Assembly (NCBI RefSeq): GCF_004363555.1
Contig: NZ_SNZJ01000004.1
Coordinates: 124,001-188,000 of the forward strand
Direction of reading: 5' to 3'
Length of the DNA stretch: 64,000 nt
DNA from: Halomonas ventosae
Lineage (GTDB): Bacteria > Pseudomonadota > Gammaproteobacteria > Pseudomonadales > Halomonadaceae
Shown here: positions 1-9,493 of the stretch, piece by piece
Layout of the letters: the number at the start of each line of letters is the position of its first letter
Numbering within the stretch: the first letter of the stretch is position 1
Program-made: the position numbers and the translations under genes
Notes under the pieces: generated by a model
Told to the model about the DNA's origin: nothing
Database searches by the model: none
What the model saw: the letters and a program-made list of their open reading frames with translations, nothing else

Positions 1-805
1 GGTCGAGGCGGAACACGCCCAGCTTGCTCTCGTCGACCCGGTCGAGGCGCTGCCGCCCCTCGGCCTCGTGGACGACATACTCGTCGTAACCGAGGAAGGT
101 GAAGTTGTCATGCAGCAGCCATTCGAGAAAGGCGATGGCCTCCTCGTGGTCACCGGCATCGACCTGCTCCGGGCGCGAGGCCTTGAGCTCGGCGACGGCC
201 GCCCGGGCCTGCTCGCGCATCGGCTCGAAGTCGGCCACCGCGGTACGCACGTCGCGCAGCACCTCCTGAAGGCTCGTCTCGATCTCCTCGAGCAGCGCCG
301 GGTCCGAGTGGCGGTCCACCTCGATGGCGATCAACGACTCCCGCCCCTGCGGGGCGTCGGCCTGCCGGGTCGGGGTGACCCGGGTGAGCCGGTGCTGTCC
401 GTCGCGCTCCGCCGCCAGCACGGCATTGTGGATGGCGTGGACGGTCATGCCCCGCCGGTTGAGCTCGATGCGTACCGAGTCGACCAGGAAGGGCATGTCC
501 TCGTGGAGCACGGCGATGAAGGTGTGGGTGGACTGCCAGCCATGCTGCTCGAAGTCGGGGTTGAAGACTCGCACCTTGGGGTCGGCAGGATCGAACTGCT
601 GCAGGAAGTGCCACACGGCGAGGGTGGCGCCATAGAGGTCGTCGAGACGGCGGTCGGCCAGATCATCGAGCGGTACCGTGGCATAGAAGTGGCGGGCGAA
701 GGCACCGACCTGGGTGGCCTTGTCCTCGTCCAGACGGCCTTGCAGCCGCTCCTCGAGTTGCTTGAGCAGATCCTGGCGGGTCTCCTCGTGTGCGACGTGT
801 TGCAT
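1..805 (-). CDS. gdhB: NAD-specific glutamate dehydrogenase, N-terminal part (runs off the left edge)
   Basis: Large-type NAD-dependent glutamate dehydrogenase, which converts glutamate to 2-oxoglutarate and ammonium. Only the first 268 or so codons are inside the window; the family is about 1600 residues, so most of the gene lies to the left. The translation starts MQHVAHEETRQDLLKQ and contains the family blocks PFLVDSVRIELNRRG near residue 105 and HDNFTFLGYDEYV near residue 235. The ATG at 805 follows GAGGTG six bases upstream. The frame is open to the window edge. A GC-rich hairpin at 825-843 lies just upstream of the ribosome binding site. The gene belongs with the several 2-oxoglutarate-linked genes in this window. 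The family call is firm; the symbol is by analogy with Pseudomonas. Confidence 0.9.
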   Translation of the reverse strand, partial: MQHVAHEETRQDLLKQLEERLQGRLDEDKATQVGAFARHFYATVPLDDLADRRLDDLYGATLAVWHFLQQFDPADPKVRVFNPDFEQHGWQSTHTFIAVLHEDMPFLVDSVRIELNRRGMTVHAIHNAVLAAERDGQHRLTRVTPTRQADAPQGRESLIAIEVDRHSDPALLEEIETSLQEVLRDVRTAVADFEPMREQARAAVAELKASRPEQVDAGDHEEAIAFLEWLLHDNFTFLGYDEYVVHEAEGRQRLDRVDESKLGVFRLD

Positions 806-824
806 CCATCACCTCGGCTGCCTG

Positions 825-843
825 CGGCCGCCGTAGGCGGCCG
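825..843 (-). promoter_or_regulatory. GC hairpin in the leader of the NAD-glutamate dehydrogenase gene
   Basis: Perfect 8-bp inverted repeat (cggccgcc / ggcggccg) with a 3-base loop, ending 5 bases before the GAGGTG ribosome binding site of the gene starting at 805. It could fold in the mRNA leader. Whether it regulates anything is not shown by the sequence. Confidence 0.35.
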
Positions 844-988
844 GGAGAACTTGACGTGGCGGCCTCCTGGCCGCATCGCCTTCCAGCTTACGTCACTTCC
901 CGAGCCCACCCCAGCCACATGCCCCTTCGCTCATGGAGCATGTCGGTTGCGCATCGCCGCTTGACAGCGTGCCGGGCACGCCGCCCCC

Positions 989-2110
989 TCAGCCACGCCG
1001 CTCCAGCAGGACACCGCATTCGCAGTGGTGCGTCCAGGGGAACTGGTCGAAGAGCGCGAAGCGCCGGATCTCGTGGCTGCGGGTCAGCACCTCGAGGTTG
1101 TCGGCCAGGGTCTCGGGATTGCATGAAATATAGACGATACGCGCATATTCGCTGAGCTGGCGGCAGCTCTCCTCATCGAGCCCCGCCCGTGGCGGGTCGA
1201 CCAGCACCGTGGAGAAGGCGTAGTCGTCGAGGGCCATCTCGGCCACCCGGCGCCCGCCCTTCTCGCCCTTCAGGGCCTGGGAGAACTCCTCGGCGGACAT
1301 GCGACCGACCTCGGTATTGGCGATGCCGTTGGCCGCCAGGTTGACCCGGGCACTGGCCACCGAGGTCCGCGATATCTCGGTGGCCAGCACCCGCCGGAAG
1401 TTGCCGGCCAGCGCCACGGTGAAGTTGCCATTGCCGCAGTAGAGCTCCACCAGGTCGCCGTCCTGGCTGTCCCGGGTGACGTCCCGGGCCCAGGCCAGCA
1501 TCGCGCGGCAGATCTCGGCATTGGGCTGGGTGAAACTGTTCTCCACCTGCTGGTAGACCAGCTCGTCGCCGTCAACCGCGAGGCGCTCCCACACATGGTC
1601 ACGCGTCAGCACCAGGCGCTGCTTGCGGGCGCGGCCGATGACCATGATGCCCAGCGCCTGCTGGAGGGCACGGGCCTCGGCCTCCCAGGCCTCGTCGAGC
1701 CGGCGGTGGTAGATCAGGGTGACCAGCGCCTCGCCGGAGAGGGTGGTGAGGAACTCCACCTGAAACAGCCGGCGGCGCAGCAGGTCGTTGTCGCGGAGGG
1801 CATCGAGCAGGCGCGGCATGAGGTCGTTGATCTGCCGGCCGGCCACCGGGTAGTCGTCCAGGCGGACCACCGTCTTGCGTTTCGGGTCCTCGGGGTCCAC
1901 CTCGGACCCCTGAATTTCAAACATCGCATAGAAGAGGTCGTCCCCCTCGTGCCAGAGGCGAAATTCACAGCGCTGGCGAAAGTGGCTCGGCGGCGAGGGA
2001 AACACCTCGAGCATCGGCGGCGAGAAGCGCGCGAAGTCACGGGTGATGCGCTCGCGCTTGGCCTCGAGCTGCTGGTCATAGCGGGCGGGGTCGACGACGG
2101 GAATGGCCAC
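989..2110 (-). CDS. trmA: tRNA (uracil-5-)-methyltransferase TrmA
   Basis: S-adenosylmethionine-dependent enzyme that makes 5-methyluridine at position 54 of the tRNA T-loop. The protein is 373 residues (E. coli 366). The SAM-binding motif ELYCGNGNFT is near residue 222, followed by DPPRAGL near 305. The catalytic nucleophile is Cys330 in ISCNPETL, and the general base is Glu364 in HHCECGVLL. The start is GTG at 2110, with AGGAG five bases upstream. It lies downstream of murI on the same strand, with 78 bases between them, and may be co-transcribed. Nothing is missing from the active site. Confidence 0.95.
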   Translation of the reverse strand: MAIPVVDPARYDQQLEAKRERITRDFARFSPPMLEVFPSPPSHFRQRCEFRLWHEGDDLFYAMFEIQGSEVDPEDPKRKTVVRLDDYPVAGRQINDLMPRLLDALRDNDLLRRRLFQVEFLTTLSGEALVTLIYHRRLDEAWEAEARALQQALGIMVIGRARKQRLVLTRDHVWERLAVDGDELVYQQVENSFTQPNAEICRAMLAWARDVTRDSQDGDLVELYCGNGNFTVALAGNFRRVLATEISRTSVASARVNLAANGIANTEVGRMSAEEFSQALKGEKGGRRVAEMALDDYAFSTVLVDPPRAGLDEESCRQLSEYARIVYISCNPETLADNLEVLTRSHEIRRFALFDQFPWTHHCECGVLLERRG

Positions 2111-2123
2111 GGCGGCTCCTGGT

Positions 2124-2150
2124 TAAGATGACGAGAGTAAGATGACGAGA
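2124..2150. repeat. Short direct duplication between murI and trmA
   Basis: The 13-base word taagatgacgaga occurs at 2124-2136 and again at 2138-2150, a 14-base period. It looks like a local slippage duplication just upstream of the trmA ribosome binding site. Confidence 0.6.
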
Positions 2151-2188
2151 TTGAGGAAATAACGATGGTGCCGGCCCTCGCGGTCGAC

Positions 2189-2965
2189 TCAGGCCGGGTG
2201 CAGCAGCCTCGGCGGGGCAAAGCCGAAGTCGGCCAGCCCCCTGTCCAGGCGTTCGTCGGGGGCGGTGACGAAGCTCGGCTCATCCCCCTGGCGGGGGGCG
2301 AGCGCCGTCACCACCTGCCCGACCCGGCGGGCGATGGCCTCGCCGGAGTCGATCCAGCTCACCTGCCACGGCGCGGCCTCGGCGAGCCACGGGGCCAGCA
2401 GCGGGAAGTGGGTGCAGCCGAGCACCACGGTATCCAGGTGGGGATCCTCCCACAGCGGGGCGAGGGCCCGGTGCAGGATCGCCCGATGGGGGGGCTCCCC
2501 GGCCACCAGGCGCTCCGCCTCGCGGACCAGGGCGTCCGCGGCGACCCGCGTCACCCGGCAGTCGGCGGCGAAGTCACGGATCAGCTGCAGGGTATAGGGC
2601 CGCGACACCGTGGCACTGGTCGCCAGCAGGCCGATATGGCGCGTCCGGCTGATCCCGGCCGCCGGCTTGATGGCGGGCACGGTGCCGACCACGGGAATCG
2701 TCAGGGAAGCGCGCAGGACGTCCAGCGCCAGGGTGCTGGCGGTATTGCAGGCCACCACCAGGGCGCTGCAGCCGCTGGCCGCCACGGCGGCCTCGCAGAC
2801 GACCCGGATGCGCTGGACCAGCCAGGCATCCTCCCGCTGGCCGTAAGGCAGCATGGCATTGTCGCAGGCATAGGCCAGGGCGGCCTCGGGCAGGCACCGG
2901 CGCAGCGCCCTGACCACCGACAGCCCGCCGACGCCCGAATCGAAGACCAGGATCGGACCCGCCAT
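2189..2965 (-). CDS. murI: Glutamate racemase
   Basis: Cofactor-independent racemase that supplies D-glutamate for peptidoglycan. The start at 2965 gives 258 residues, close to the family norm of about 265. It follows GAGGGG with 7-base spacing, whereas a longer reading to 3076 would add an untypical N-terminus. The conserved DSGVGGLS lies at the N-terminus. The two catalytic cysteines are in VVACNTAS and VLGCTHFPLL, with the YACDNAMLPYG block between the first two motifs. It precedes trmA on the same strand. Confidence 0.93.
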   Translation of the reverse strand: MAGPILVFDSGVGGLSVVRALRRCLPEAALAYACDNAMLPYGQREDAWLVQRIRVVCEAAVAASGCSALVVACNTASTLALDVLRASLTIPVVGTVPAIKPAAGISRTRHIGLLATSATVSRPYTLQLIRDFAADCRVTRVAADALVREAERLVAGEPPHRAILHRALAPLWEDPHLDTVVLGCTHFPLLAPWLAEAAPWQVSWIDSGEAIARRVGQVVTALAPRQGDEPSFVTAPDERLDRGLADFGFAPPRLLHPA

Positions 2966-3121
2966 CATCCTGCCCCTCGACGCTTCAGGGCCGAGTGACG
3001 CGAGCAGGACGATGGCAGGGCGAGGCGAAACAGGTTGGGCATGACGTAGAAGGGGGCCGATGAGAATGCCGGCCATTCTACCCCAGACCCGCGGCAGGGC
3101 CGAAACGCCGGCCAGACGTCA

Positions 3122-3673
3122 TCAGGTCACCGGCTCGGGGGCATCTCGCAGCTCGGCATAGAGCTCGGGGTAGGCCTCCTGCAGCCGTTCGAGCTGCGTC
3201 TGGGCGCCCTCCGGCAGGGCCGCCGCGAGGGCCTCGAGGTCCTGGTCGTTGAAGTTCTTCTGGATCAGCGGGAACAGCAGCTCGCGCTCGTCACGCAGGT
3301 AGGCGCGGTGGCTCTCCAGGTAGGACTTGAGGTCTTCGGCGAAGCGGTCCATGGGCACCACGGCATCCATCAGGATCATGTCGAGGTCGTTGGAGAGGCG
3401 CTTCAGCCGGGACTTCAGCGACCGATAGTCCCGGGAGAGGCGCTCGGTGACCTCGACACTCGAGGGGTCGAGCTCCTTGAGGCGCTCGGTGCAGACCTTC
3501 TCGAGGGGCTGGGTGAAGCCTTCCTGGTAATCGAGGATGTAGTCGACGACCTCCCGGACCAGCTGGAAGTTGGGACGCTCGCCGCACGCCAGGGACTTCT
3601 GCTTGAGCTGCAGGACGTGCAACATGCGCGCCATGTTGGCATGATCCTGACGCAACTGCTTCAGCATGGGCAT
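3122..3673 (-). CDS. Hemerythrin-domain (HHE) protein
   Basis: Cytoplasmic, all-helical protein of 183 residues with a hemerythrin-like HHE domain. This family binds a di-iron or other metal centre and is used for oxygen, NO or iron sensing and storage. Candidate ligands sit in LRQDHANMARMLH at the N-terminus and in ESHRAYLRDERELL toward the C-terminus. The ATG at 3673 follows AGGAGA eight bases upstream; a longer frame reaches 3748 but has no better start. It is divergent from rarA with about 200 bases between them. There is no partner that indicates a specific role. Confidence 0.72.
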   Translation of the reverse strand: MPMLKQLRQDHANMARMLHVLQLKQKSLACGERPNFQLVREVVDYILDYQEGFTQPLEKVCTERLKELDPSSVEVTERLSRDYRSLKSRLKRLSNDLDMILMDAVVPMDRFAEDLKSYLESHRAYLRDERELLFPLIQKNFNDQDLEALAAALPEGAQTQLERLQEAYPELYAELRDAPEPVT

Positions 3674-3877
3674 GACGGGAGTCTCCTCTGTGGCGATGTG
3701 GAACAGAAGGCTGTCTAGGTTGGATTCGCCGCGGCGGATCGGGTTCACCGCGCCGTGCCCCCGGCAGGGCCGACCTGTCTCAAGCTAGCCGGTCGGGGGG
3801 AATTGTGCCTGTCGCCCAAGGTCGTATTGCCTGCGACGACACATCCACTCTAGCAGTCGCGAGCCAAGGAGTCAGAA

Positions 3878-5215
3878 ATGGATCTCTTCCAGGGCAACAC
3901 CCCCGACGATGCCGCGCCGCTCGCCTTCCGCATGCGTCCACGCCGCCTCGAGGACTACGTGGGGCAGCAGGCGCTGGTCGGCCCTGGCAAGCCGCTGGCG
4001 CGCATGGCCGAGAGCGGCGTGGTGCGCTCGATGATCCTCTGGGGCCCCCCGGGGACCGGCAAGACCACCCTGGCCGAGATCCTCGCCGAGGTCTCCGGCG
4101 CCCACCTGGAGCACCTCTCGGCGGTGATGGCCGGAGTGAAGGAGATCCGGGCCGCCGTCGATCGCGCGCGGGACATGCAGGCCCGTCAGCGCCCCACCCT
4201 GCTGTTCCTCGACGAGATCCACCGCCTCAACAAGAGCCAGCAGGACGCCCTGCTGCCCCACGTGGAGTCGGGGCTGCTGACGCTGATCGGCGCCACCACC
4301 GAGAACCCCTCCTTCGAGGTCAACTCGGCGCTGCTCTCCCGGGCGCGGGTGCACGTGCTGAAGTCGCTCACCGAGGAGGAACTCGTCGAGGTGATGCAGC
4401 GGGCGCTGGCCGACGAGACGCGTGGCCTGGGCACCCGGCGGATCCGCGTGGACGAGGGGGTACTGGCGCTGCTGGCGCGGGCCGCCGCCGGGGACGCCCG
4501 CCGCGCCCTGGGCCTGCTGGAGACCGCCTGCGACTTCACCGTGGCCGAGGGCGACGGCGAGCGCCTGCCCCGCGAGGCACTGGAGGACGTCATCGGGCAC
4601 CAGGCCAGCGCCTTCGACAAGCAGGGCGACCACTTCTACGACCTGCTCTCGGCGATCCACAAGTCGGTGCGCTCCTCGCGCCCCGATGCCGCCCTGCTCT
4701 ACATCGCCCGTTTCATGCAGGGTGGCGGCGACCCGCTCGACGTGATCCGCCGCCTCTCGGCCATCGCCTCGGAGGACGTCGGCAACGCCGACCCGCGGGC
4801 CCTGCCCCTGGTGATGGCCGCCTGGGACGCCTACCTGCGCCTGGGCGACTACGAGGGCCAGCGCGCCATTGCCCATGCCGCCATCCACCTGGCGGTGGCC
4901 CCCAAGAGCAACGCCATCGACCAGGCCTGGAAGCAGGCCAAGGCCTTCGTGGCGGAGCAGCCACAGCTGGAGGTGCCGACCTACCTGCGCAATGCCCCGA
5001 CGAAGCTGATGGAGTCCCTGGGGCACGGCCAGGGCTACCGCTACGCGCACCACGAGCCCCACGGCTACCCGGCCGGCAGCGCCCATGACTGCTGGCCCGA
5101 CGAGATCCCGCACCAGCGTTTCTACCAACCGACGGAATATGGCCAGGAGAAGCGCTACGGCCAGCTGATGGCCTGGCGGGCGCAGCTCGATGCCGAGGCG
5201 GACGACGGGGCATAG
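3878..5215 (+). CDS. rarA: Replication-associated recombination protein A (RarA/MgsA AAA+ ATPase)
   Basis: AAA+ ATPase related to eukaryotic WRNIP1 that acts at stalled replication forks. The protein is 445 residues (E. coli 447). Walker A GPPGTGKT is at about residues 56-63 and Walker [10 protein letters not shown] near 108. A sensor-1 stretch, [18 protein letters not shown], follows. The C-terminal tetramerisation region contains [14 protein letters not shown]. The ATG at 3878 follows AAGGAG. It is convergent with lolA; in E. coli ftsK, lolA and rarA are consecutive, so only the orientation differs here. An array of 8-bp repeats begins immediately after its stop codon. Confidence 0.95.
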   Translation: MDLFQGNTPDDAAPLAFRMRPRRLEDYVGQQALVGPGKPLARMAESGVVRSMILWGPPGTGKTTLAEILAEVSGAHLEHLSAVMAGVKEIRAAVDRARDMQARQRPTLLFLDEIHRLNKSQQDALLPHVESGLLTLIGATTENPSFEVNSALLSRARVHVLKSLTEEELVEVMQRALADETRGLGTRRIRVDEGVLALLARAAAGDARRALGLLETACDFTVAEGDGERLPREALEDVIGHQASAFDKQGDHFYDLLSAIHKSVRSSRPDAALLYIARFMQGGGDPLDVIRRLSAIASEDVGNADPRALPLVMAAWDAYLRLGDYEGQRAIAHAAIHLAVAPKSNAIDQAWKQAKAFVAEQPQLEVPTYLRNAPTKLMESLGHGQGYRYAHHEPHGYPAGSAHDCWPDEIPHQRFYQPTEYGQEKRYGQLMAWRAQLDAEADDGA

Positions 5216-5279
5216 CGCCAAGCCGCCAAGCCGCCAAGCCGCCAAGCCGCCAAGCCGCCAAGCCGCCAAGCCGCCAAGC
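5216..5279. repeat. Tandem array of an 8-bp unit, 8 perfect copies
   Basis: Eight exact head-to-tail copies of cgccaagc fill 5216-5279, starting on the base after the rarA stop codon. The unit length of 8 is not a multiple of three. A related array (unit caagcggc) is at 19340-19392. It is followed by the lolA terminator and then, at 5376-5383, by ggcttggc, the exact complement of a unit boundary. Confidence 0.95.
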
Positions 5280-5294
5280 AGGATAACCCAGCCC

Positions 5295-5333
5295 AAATAA
5301 AGAACCCCCGCCGGACCTGACATCCGACGGGGG
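5295..5333 (-). terminator. Rho-independent terminator of lolA
   Basis: An 11-bp stem (5305-5315 with 5323-5333, one wobble) and a 7-base loop. Read on the minus strand the stem is followed by ttctttattt (5304-5295), as expected for termination of lolA transcripts. Confidence 0.85.
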
Positions 5334-5384
5334 AACGCAATTCATTGCCTCCACGCCTGCCACCCACCACCGAACGGCTTGGCC

Positions 5385-5410
5385 GCTCGGCGCGTTCAGC
5401 TCGGCGCGTT
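5385..5410. repeat. 12-bp direct repeat overlapping the lolA stop codon
   Basis: The word gctcggcgcgtt occurs at 5385-5396 and 5399-5410. The second copy runs into the lolA stop codon (5409-5411). A similar gctcggc repeat follows the other octamer array at 19443-19461. Confidence 0.75.
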
Positions 5411-6038
5411 ACTGCGTGTCGCGGATCACGTCGGTGCCCTCGGGGATCTCGAAGGTGAAGCGGCTGTCGTCCAGCGGCTCGTTCATGCGCACGTTGTCGA
5501 ACTCGATGGCGGTGCGCTGCCCGGTACTGTCGGTCATCTGCAGCAGGTCCAGCGCCTCGCCGCGGAAGGTCATCTGCAGCTCCTCGAAGAGGGTATCGGG
5601 GTCCTTGGGCACCAGGGTGAAGGTCTCGCTGCTGCCCTGCTGGCGACGGGTGACGTCATAGCTGCCGGTCAGCTCATCGGCACTGCCGGAGAGCAGCAGG
5701 GCCGGGGTGTGGGTCACCCGCTGGTCCAGCGCCTGCACCGTGGCCTGTTCCAGGTCCGGGTCATAGAGGGTGACCTCCTCGCCCGCGGAGACCACCAGCT
5801 GCTCGTAGGGGGCGTCCACCTCCCAGCGGAACTTGCCGGGACGCGACAGCCACATGCGGCCCCGGGCCTCCTGCAGGCGCTGGCCGCTGCCATCGAGGAT
5901 CTGCTGCTCGAAGTCCGCCACGTAGGTCTGGAGCGGCTCGAGAATGTCCGCCAGGCGCTCGGCGCCTTCGCTGGCCAGGGCCGACATCGGCACGGCGAGG
6001 GTCATGGTCAGCGCGGCGAGGGTCTTCTTCACTGTCAT
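5409..6038 (-). CDS. lolA: Outer-membrane lipoprotein carrier protein LolA
   Basis: Periplasmic chaperone that takes lipoproteins from the LolCDE transporter and passes them to LolB at the outer membrane. The ATG at 6038 gives 209 residues. The N-terminus MTVKKTLAALTMTLAVPM followed by SALA is a typical Sec signal peptide, and GGGAGA lies about 8 bases upstream. The mature part has the LolA fold signature FEQQILDGSGQRLQEARG and PGKFRWE near residue 70. It follows ftsK on the same strand by about 110 bases, the usual ftsK-lolA order. A clear terminator lies downstream. Confidence 0.93.
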   Translation of the reverse strand: MTVKKTLAALTMTLAVPMSALASEGAERLADILEPLQTYVADFEQQILDGSGQRLQEARGRMWLSRPGKFRWEVDAPYEQLVVSAGEEVTLYDPDLEQATVQALDQRVTHTPALLLSGSADELTGSYDVTRRQQGSSETFTLVPKDPDTLFEELQMTFRGEALDLLQMTDSTGQRTAIEFDNVRMNEPLDDSRFTFEIPEGTDVIRDTQ

Positions 6039-6152
6039 CGTCTCTGTCTCCCTGGACGGGTCCATCATGGCATCCTGTCACTCGGACCCGGGACACCCCG
6101 GCGGGTTGCATTGCTACCGGGGCTTCCATCATTGCTGCAAGGTTGGCGCGCG

Positions 6153-9100
6153 TCAGTCGCCCACCGGTGGCGGGGCCAGCACCTCTCGCGCGCCGTTGGT
6201 GCCCATGGTGGAGACCACACCGGCCATCTCCATGGACTCGACCAGGCGCGCCGCGCGGTTGTAGCCGATCTTGAAGCGACGCTGAACCGCCGAGATGGAG
6301 GCACGGCGACTCTCGGTGACGAAGGCCACCGCCTCGTCGTAGAGGGCATCCTGCTCGGCGTCGTCGTCACCGCCGCCCTCGGCCTCGAGGCCGGTGAGGG
6401 CCTCGGCGGAGACGCCGCCGGAGAGGATCTCGTCGATGTACTCCGGCTCGCCGCGACGCTTCCAGTCCTCGACCACCCGATGCACCTCGTCGTCGTCGAC
6501 GAAGGCCCCATGGACGCGGGTCGGCATGCCCGACCCGGCCGGCAGGTAGAGCATGTCGCCATGGCCGAGCAGGTTCTCGGCGCCGCCTTGGTCGAGGATG
6601 GTGCGCGAGTCGACCCGGGACGAGACCTGAAAGGCCATGCGGGTGGGAATGTTGGCCTTGATCAGGCCGGTGACCACGTCCACCGAGGGCCGCTGGGTGG
6701 CCAGTATCAGGTGGATACCGGCGGCGCGGGCCTTCTGGGCCAGCCGCGCGATCAGCTCCTCGACTTTCTTGCCGACGATCATGAACATGTCGGCGAACTC
6801 GTCGATCACCACCACGATGTAGGGCAGCTTCTCGAGCACCGGCGGCGACTGGTGCATCTCCCAGGGCTGGGGCTCCCAGAGTGGATCGGCCACCTGGGCG
6901 CCAGCCCGCTCGGCCTCGTCGAGCTTGCCGTTGAAGCCGGCGATGTTGCGCACGCCCATCGATGCCATCAGCTTGTAGCGACGCTCCATCTCGGCCACGC
7001 ACCAGCGCAGCGCATTGGCCGCCTCCTTCATGTCGGTGACCACCGGCGCCAGCAGGTGCGGGATGCCGTCGTAGACTGACAGTTCCAGCATCTTGGGGTC
7101 GACCATGATCATGCGTACCTCGTCGGGTGTCGCCTTGAGCAGCATGGAGATCAGCATGGCATTGACCCCCACCGACTTGCCCGAGCCGGTGGTGCCGGCC
7201 ACCAGCAGGTGGGGCATCTTGCCGAGGTTGGCCACCACCGGGCCACCGCCGATGTCCTGGCCCAGCGCCAGGGTCAGCGCCGAGGCCTCGTGCTGGTAGC
7301 GGTCGGAGTCGATCACCTCGCGCAGCCGGATCATGGCGCGATGCGGGTTGGGGATCTCGATGCCCACGGTCGGTCGGCCGGGAATCACCTCCACCACGCG
7401 CACGCTCTTGACCATCAGCGAGCGCGCCAGGTCCTTGGCCAGGTTGCTGATCTTGGAGACCTTGACGCCGGCCGCCGGCTTGATCTCGAAGCGGGTGATC
7501 ACCGGGCCCGGCCAGGTATCGACCACTTCGGCCTTGACCCCGTACTCGCGCAGCCGCGTCTCGAGCAGTTCGGCCATCTCGGCCAGCTGCTGTTCGGAAT
7601 AGTTGCGCTGCTGGGGCTGCGGCGGCGTCAGCAGTCGCAGGCTGGGCAGCTCGCCATCGGGCTCCGGCAGCTCGTCGAGCACCGGCCGCTGGTTCTGCAG
7701 GTGCTCCACGGTCCACAGGGCTGGCCCCTCGGGCTCGTCGGCGGCCTCGCGCCCCTGCTCGGCGGTCGCCACCTGGGGCACGGGCTCCGGCGTCGGTTCC
7801 GGTGGGGCAACCCCCGGGTCACGACGACCGGCCGACGCCTCCCCGTCCCCCATGGCGCCCGCGGGCGCCCAGGCCAGCTGCGGTTCGTCCGCGTCGTCGG
7901 GCTCTTCCCAGTCGGCGTACTGCCAGTTGGCCAGCTCCGGTTCACGGCGTCGCCCCTCGCGGGCCGGCGAGTGCGGCGAGGCACCCGAGGAGGCCCGGGC
8001 GGGGGGCGGCGCATCGGCCTCCTCCCCGGCCTCGGGGCTGCCGGAGGCGGCATCGACGTCCGCATCGAGACGCCCCTCGTCACGCTGGGCCCGCAGGGCG
8101 GGCCCCTGCCAGGCCGGCACTACCTCGTCGTCATCGGGCAGCACGGGCTCGGGCACCGTCTCCGGGACCCGGCGGGGGCTCTTCTCGTCGCTGGGCTCCG
8201 GCCGGTTGCGAGGTGTCTCGCCGGATGCGGGGGAGACGGCGCGGCCGGCATCCGACATCGGCTCACGTGAGGTCGGGGGAAGGGGGGATTCAGCGGGCCT
8301 GGCCCCGGCGAGAGGCGAGGAAGCAGCCGTCTGCTTCTCTCCCGGCGGGGTGATCGCCACCCGCGGCTCCACGGCCTCACGGGAGGCCCGAGCGGTATAG
8401 GCCGCCTCGGGCTGCTTGGCCGACGGCGTGCGCTCGGGCACTTCCCAGGGAATGTCGGTCTCGCCGTCATTGCAGAAACCGGGCTCGCGACGCGAGCCCC
8501 CGTCGACGGCCAGGACCGGTTCGGCCTCGCGACGACGTCTCCCCCCCAGACGCTGCCACCAGCGCGACCGAGGCTCAGCTTCGGGGGCCTCATCGGCCCC
8601 TTGCGCATCGTCCTGGGCGGCCGAGGACTCGCTCTCCTCCCGGGCCTCGTCGCGCCGCTCGGCGCGTCGTTCCCGGACCAGCCCGAAGCGGTCCGCCACC
8701 CAGCGCCACAGCACCAGGCTGCGGTGGCCCAGTTCGTCCATCACCGTCAGCCAGGAGAGCCCGGTGAACAGGGGAAAGCCACAGAGCATGGCGGCCGCGG
8801 CCAGCAGGCCGGTACCGCCCGTCCCCACCAGGGGGATCAGGGCACCGACCAGCCCCTCGCCGAGGATGCCCCCCGTGGAGTAGGGCAAGGGGCCATCGGG
8901 TCGGTAGAAGTGCAGCGCCCCGAGGGTGGTGGAGCCCAGCAGCAGCAGCACCAGCCCCCCGCAGCGCACCGCCAGGGCGGTGGCATCCCACTCGAAGCGC
9001 ACCTGCCGCGAGCGGATCAGCCACCAGGCGGCGAACCCCAGCATGCCGGGCCACCACAGGGCACTCACCCCGAACAGTGAATAGAGCACATCGGCGAGCC

Positions 9101-9338
9101 AGGCCCCGATGGGCCCCATCCAGTTGGCGACCTCGGTCTCGGGGCCGCTGCGTGACCAGCCGGGATCCTGGGCGCGGAAGCTGTAGAGCGCCAGCAGCAG
9201 GAACACACAGGCGGCCAGCAGCAGGATCACCACGCCCTCGCGAGCCGACCCCTGCAGTCGCAGGCCGAAGCGCTTCGCCGTCTCCCTGGCATTCGCCGCC
9301 GTCACCCGACGTGACGAGGTCCTCTTCTTGACACTCAA
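6153..9338 (-). CDS. ftsK: DNA translocase FtsK
   Basis: Septum-anchored hexameric motor that pumps chromosome ends and activates XerCD recombination at dif. Four or more membrane segments lie between residues 34 and 200. A long Pro/Glu/Arg-rich linker runs to about residue 575. The motor has Walker [12 protein letters not shown] near 715 and Walker [12 protein letters not shown] near 843. The C-terminal gamma winged helix ([20 protein letters not shown]) reads KOPS sites. I chose the TTG at 9338 because AAGGGGGA lies seven bases upstream. An in-frame ATG at 9395 and a farther start at 9476 have no good ribosome binding site and overlap the aat leader. The length is 1061 residues with this start. 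Confidence 0.93.
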   Translation of the reverse strand: MSVKKRTSSRRVTAANARETAKRFGLRLQGSAREGVVILLLAACVFLLLALYSFRAQDPGWSRSGPETEVANWMGPIGAWLADVLYSLFGVSALWWPGMLGFAAWWLIRSRQVRFEWDATALAVRCGGLVLLLLGSTTLGALHFYRPDGPLPYSTGGILGEGLVGALIPLVGTGGTGLLAAAAMLCGFPLFTGLSWLTVMDELGHRSLVLWRWVADRFGLVRERRAERRDEAREESESSAAQDDAQGADEAPEAEPRSRWWQRLGGRRRREAEPVLAVDGGSRREPGFCNDGETDIPWEVPERTPSAKQPEAAYTARASREAVEPRVAITPPGEKQTAASSPLAGARPAESPLPPTSREPMSDAGRAVSPASGETPRNRPEPSDEKSPRRVPETVPEPVLPDDDEVVPAWQGPALRAQRDEGRLDADVDAASGSPEAGEEADAPPPARASSGASPHSPAREGRRREPELANWQYADWEEPDDADEPQLAWAPAGAMGDGEASAGRRDPGVAPPEPTPEPVPQVATAEQGREAADEPEGPALWTVEHLQNQRPVLDELPEPDGELPSLRLLTPPQPQQRNYSEQQLAEMAELLETRLREYGVKAEVVDTWPGPVITRFEIKPAAGVKVSKISNLAKDLARSLMVKSVRVVEVIPGRPTVGIEIPNPHRAMIRLREVIDSDRYQHEASALTLALGQDIGGGPVVANLGKMPHLLVAGTTGSGKSVGVNAMLISMLLKATPDEVRMIMVDPKMLELSVYDGIPHLLAPVVTDMKEAANALRWCVAEMERRYKLMASMGVRNIAGFNGKLDEAERAGAQVADPLWEPQPWEMHQSPPVLEKLPYIVVVIDEFADMFMIVGKKVEELIARLAQKARAAGIHLILATQRPSVDVVTGLIKANIPTRMAFQVSSRVDSRTILDQGGAENLLGHGDMLYLPAGSGMPTRVHGAFVDDDEVHRVVEDWKRRGEPEYIDEILSGGVSAEALTGLEAEGGGDDDAEQDALYDEAVAFVTESRRASISAVQRRFKIGYNRAARLVESMEMAGVVSTMGTNGAREVLAPPPVGD

Positions 9339-9493
9339 GCGGCCATCCCCCTTGCGCCAACATGGCGTCTTCCGGATTTCACTGCGCTCAATCATACCGA
9401 GCAAGTGCTCACCATCACAGGGGCCTGCATGCCTTGAGCCCCATCGCGCCGCGCGGCAGACTGGACGGGTCGTCATCGAGGAAGACGCTGCCC

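Noticed and set aside
5216..5279. Octamer array as a CRISPR array
   Set aside because: The units are 8 bp, directly abutting, with no spacers; no cas genes are in the window.
3872..5323. 483-codon open frame opposite rarA
   Set aside because: It is a low-complexity translation (Gly/Val/Leu/His-rich) typical of GC-rich antisense frames and has no domain. rarA on the plus strand is unambiguous.
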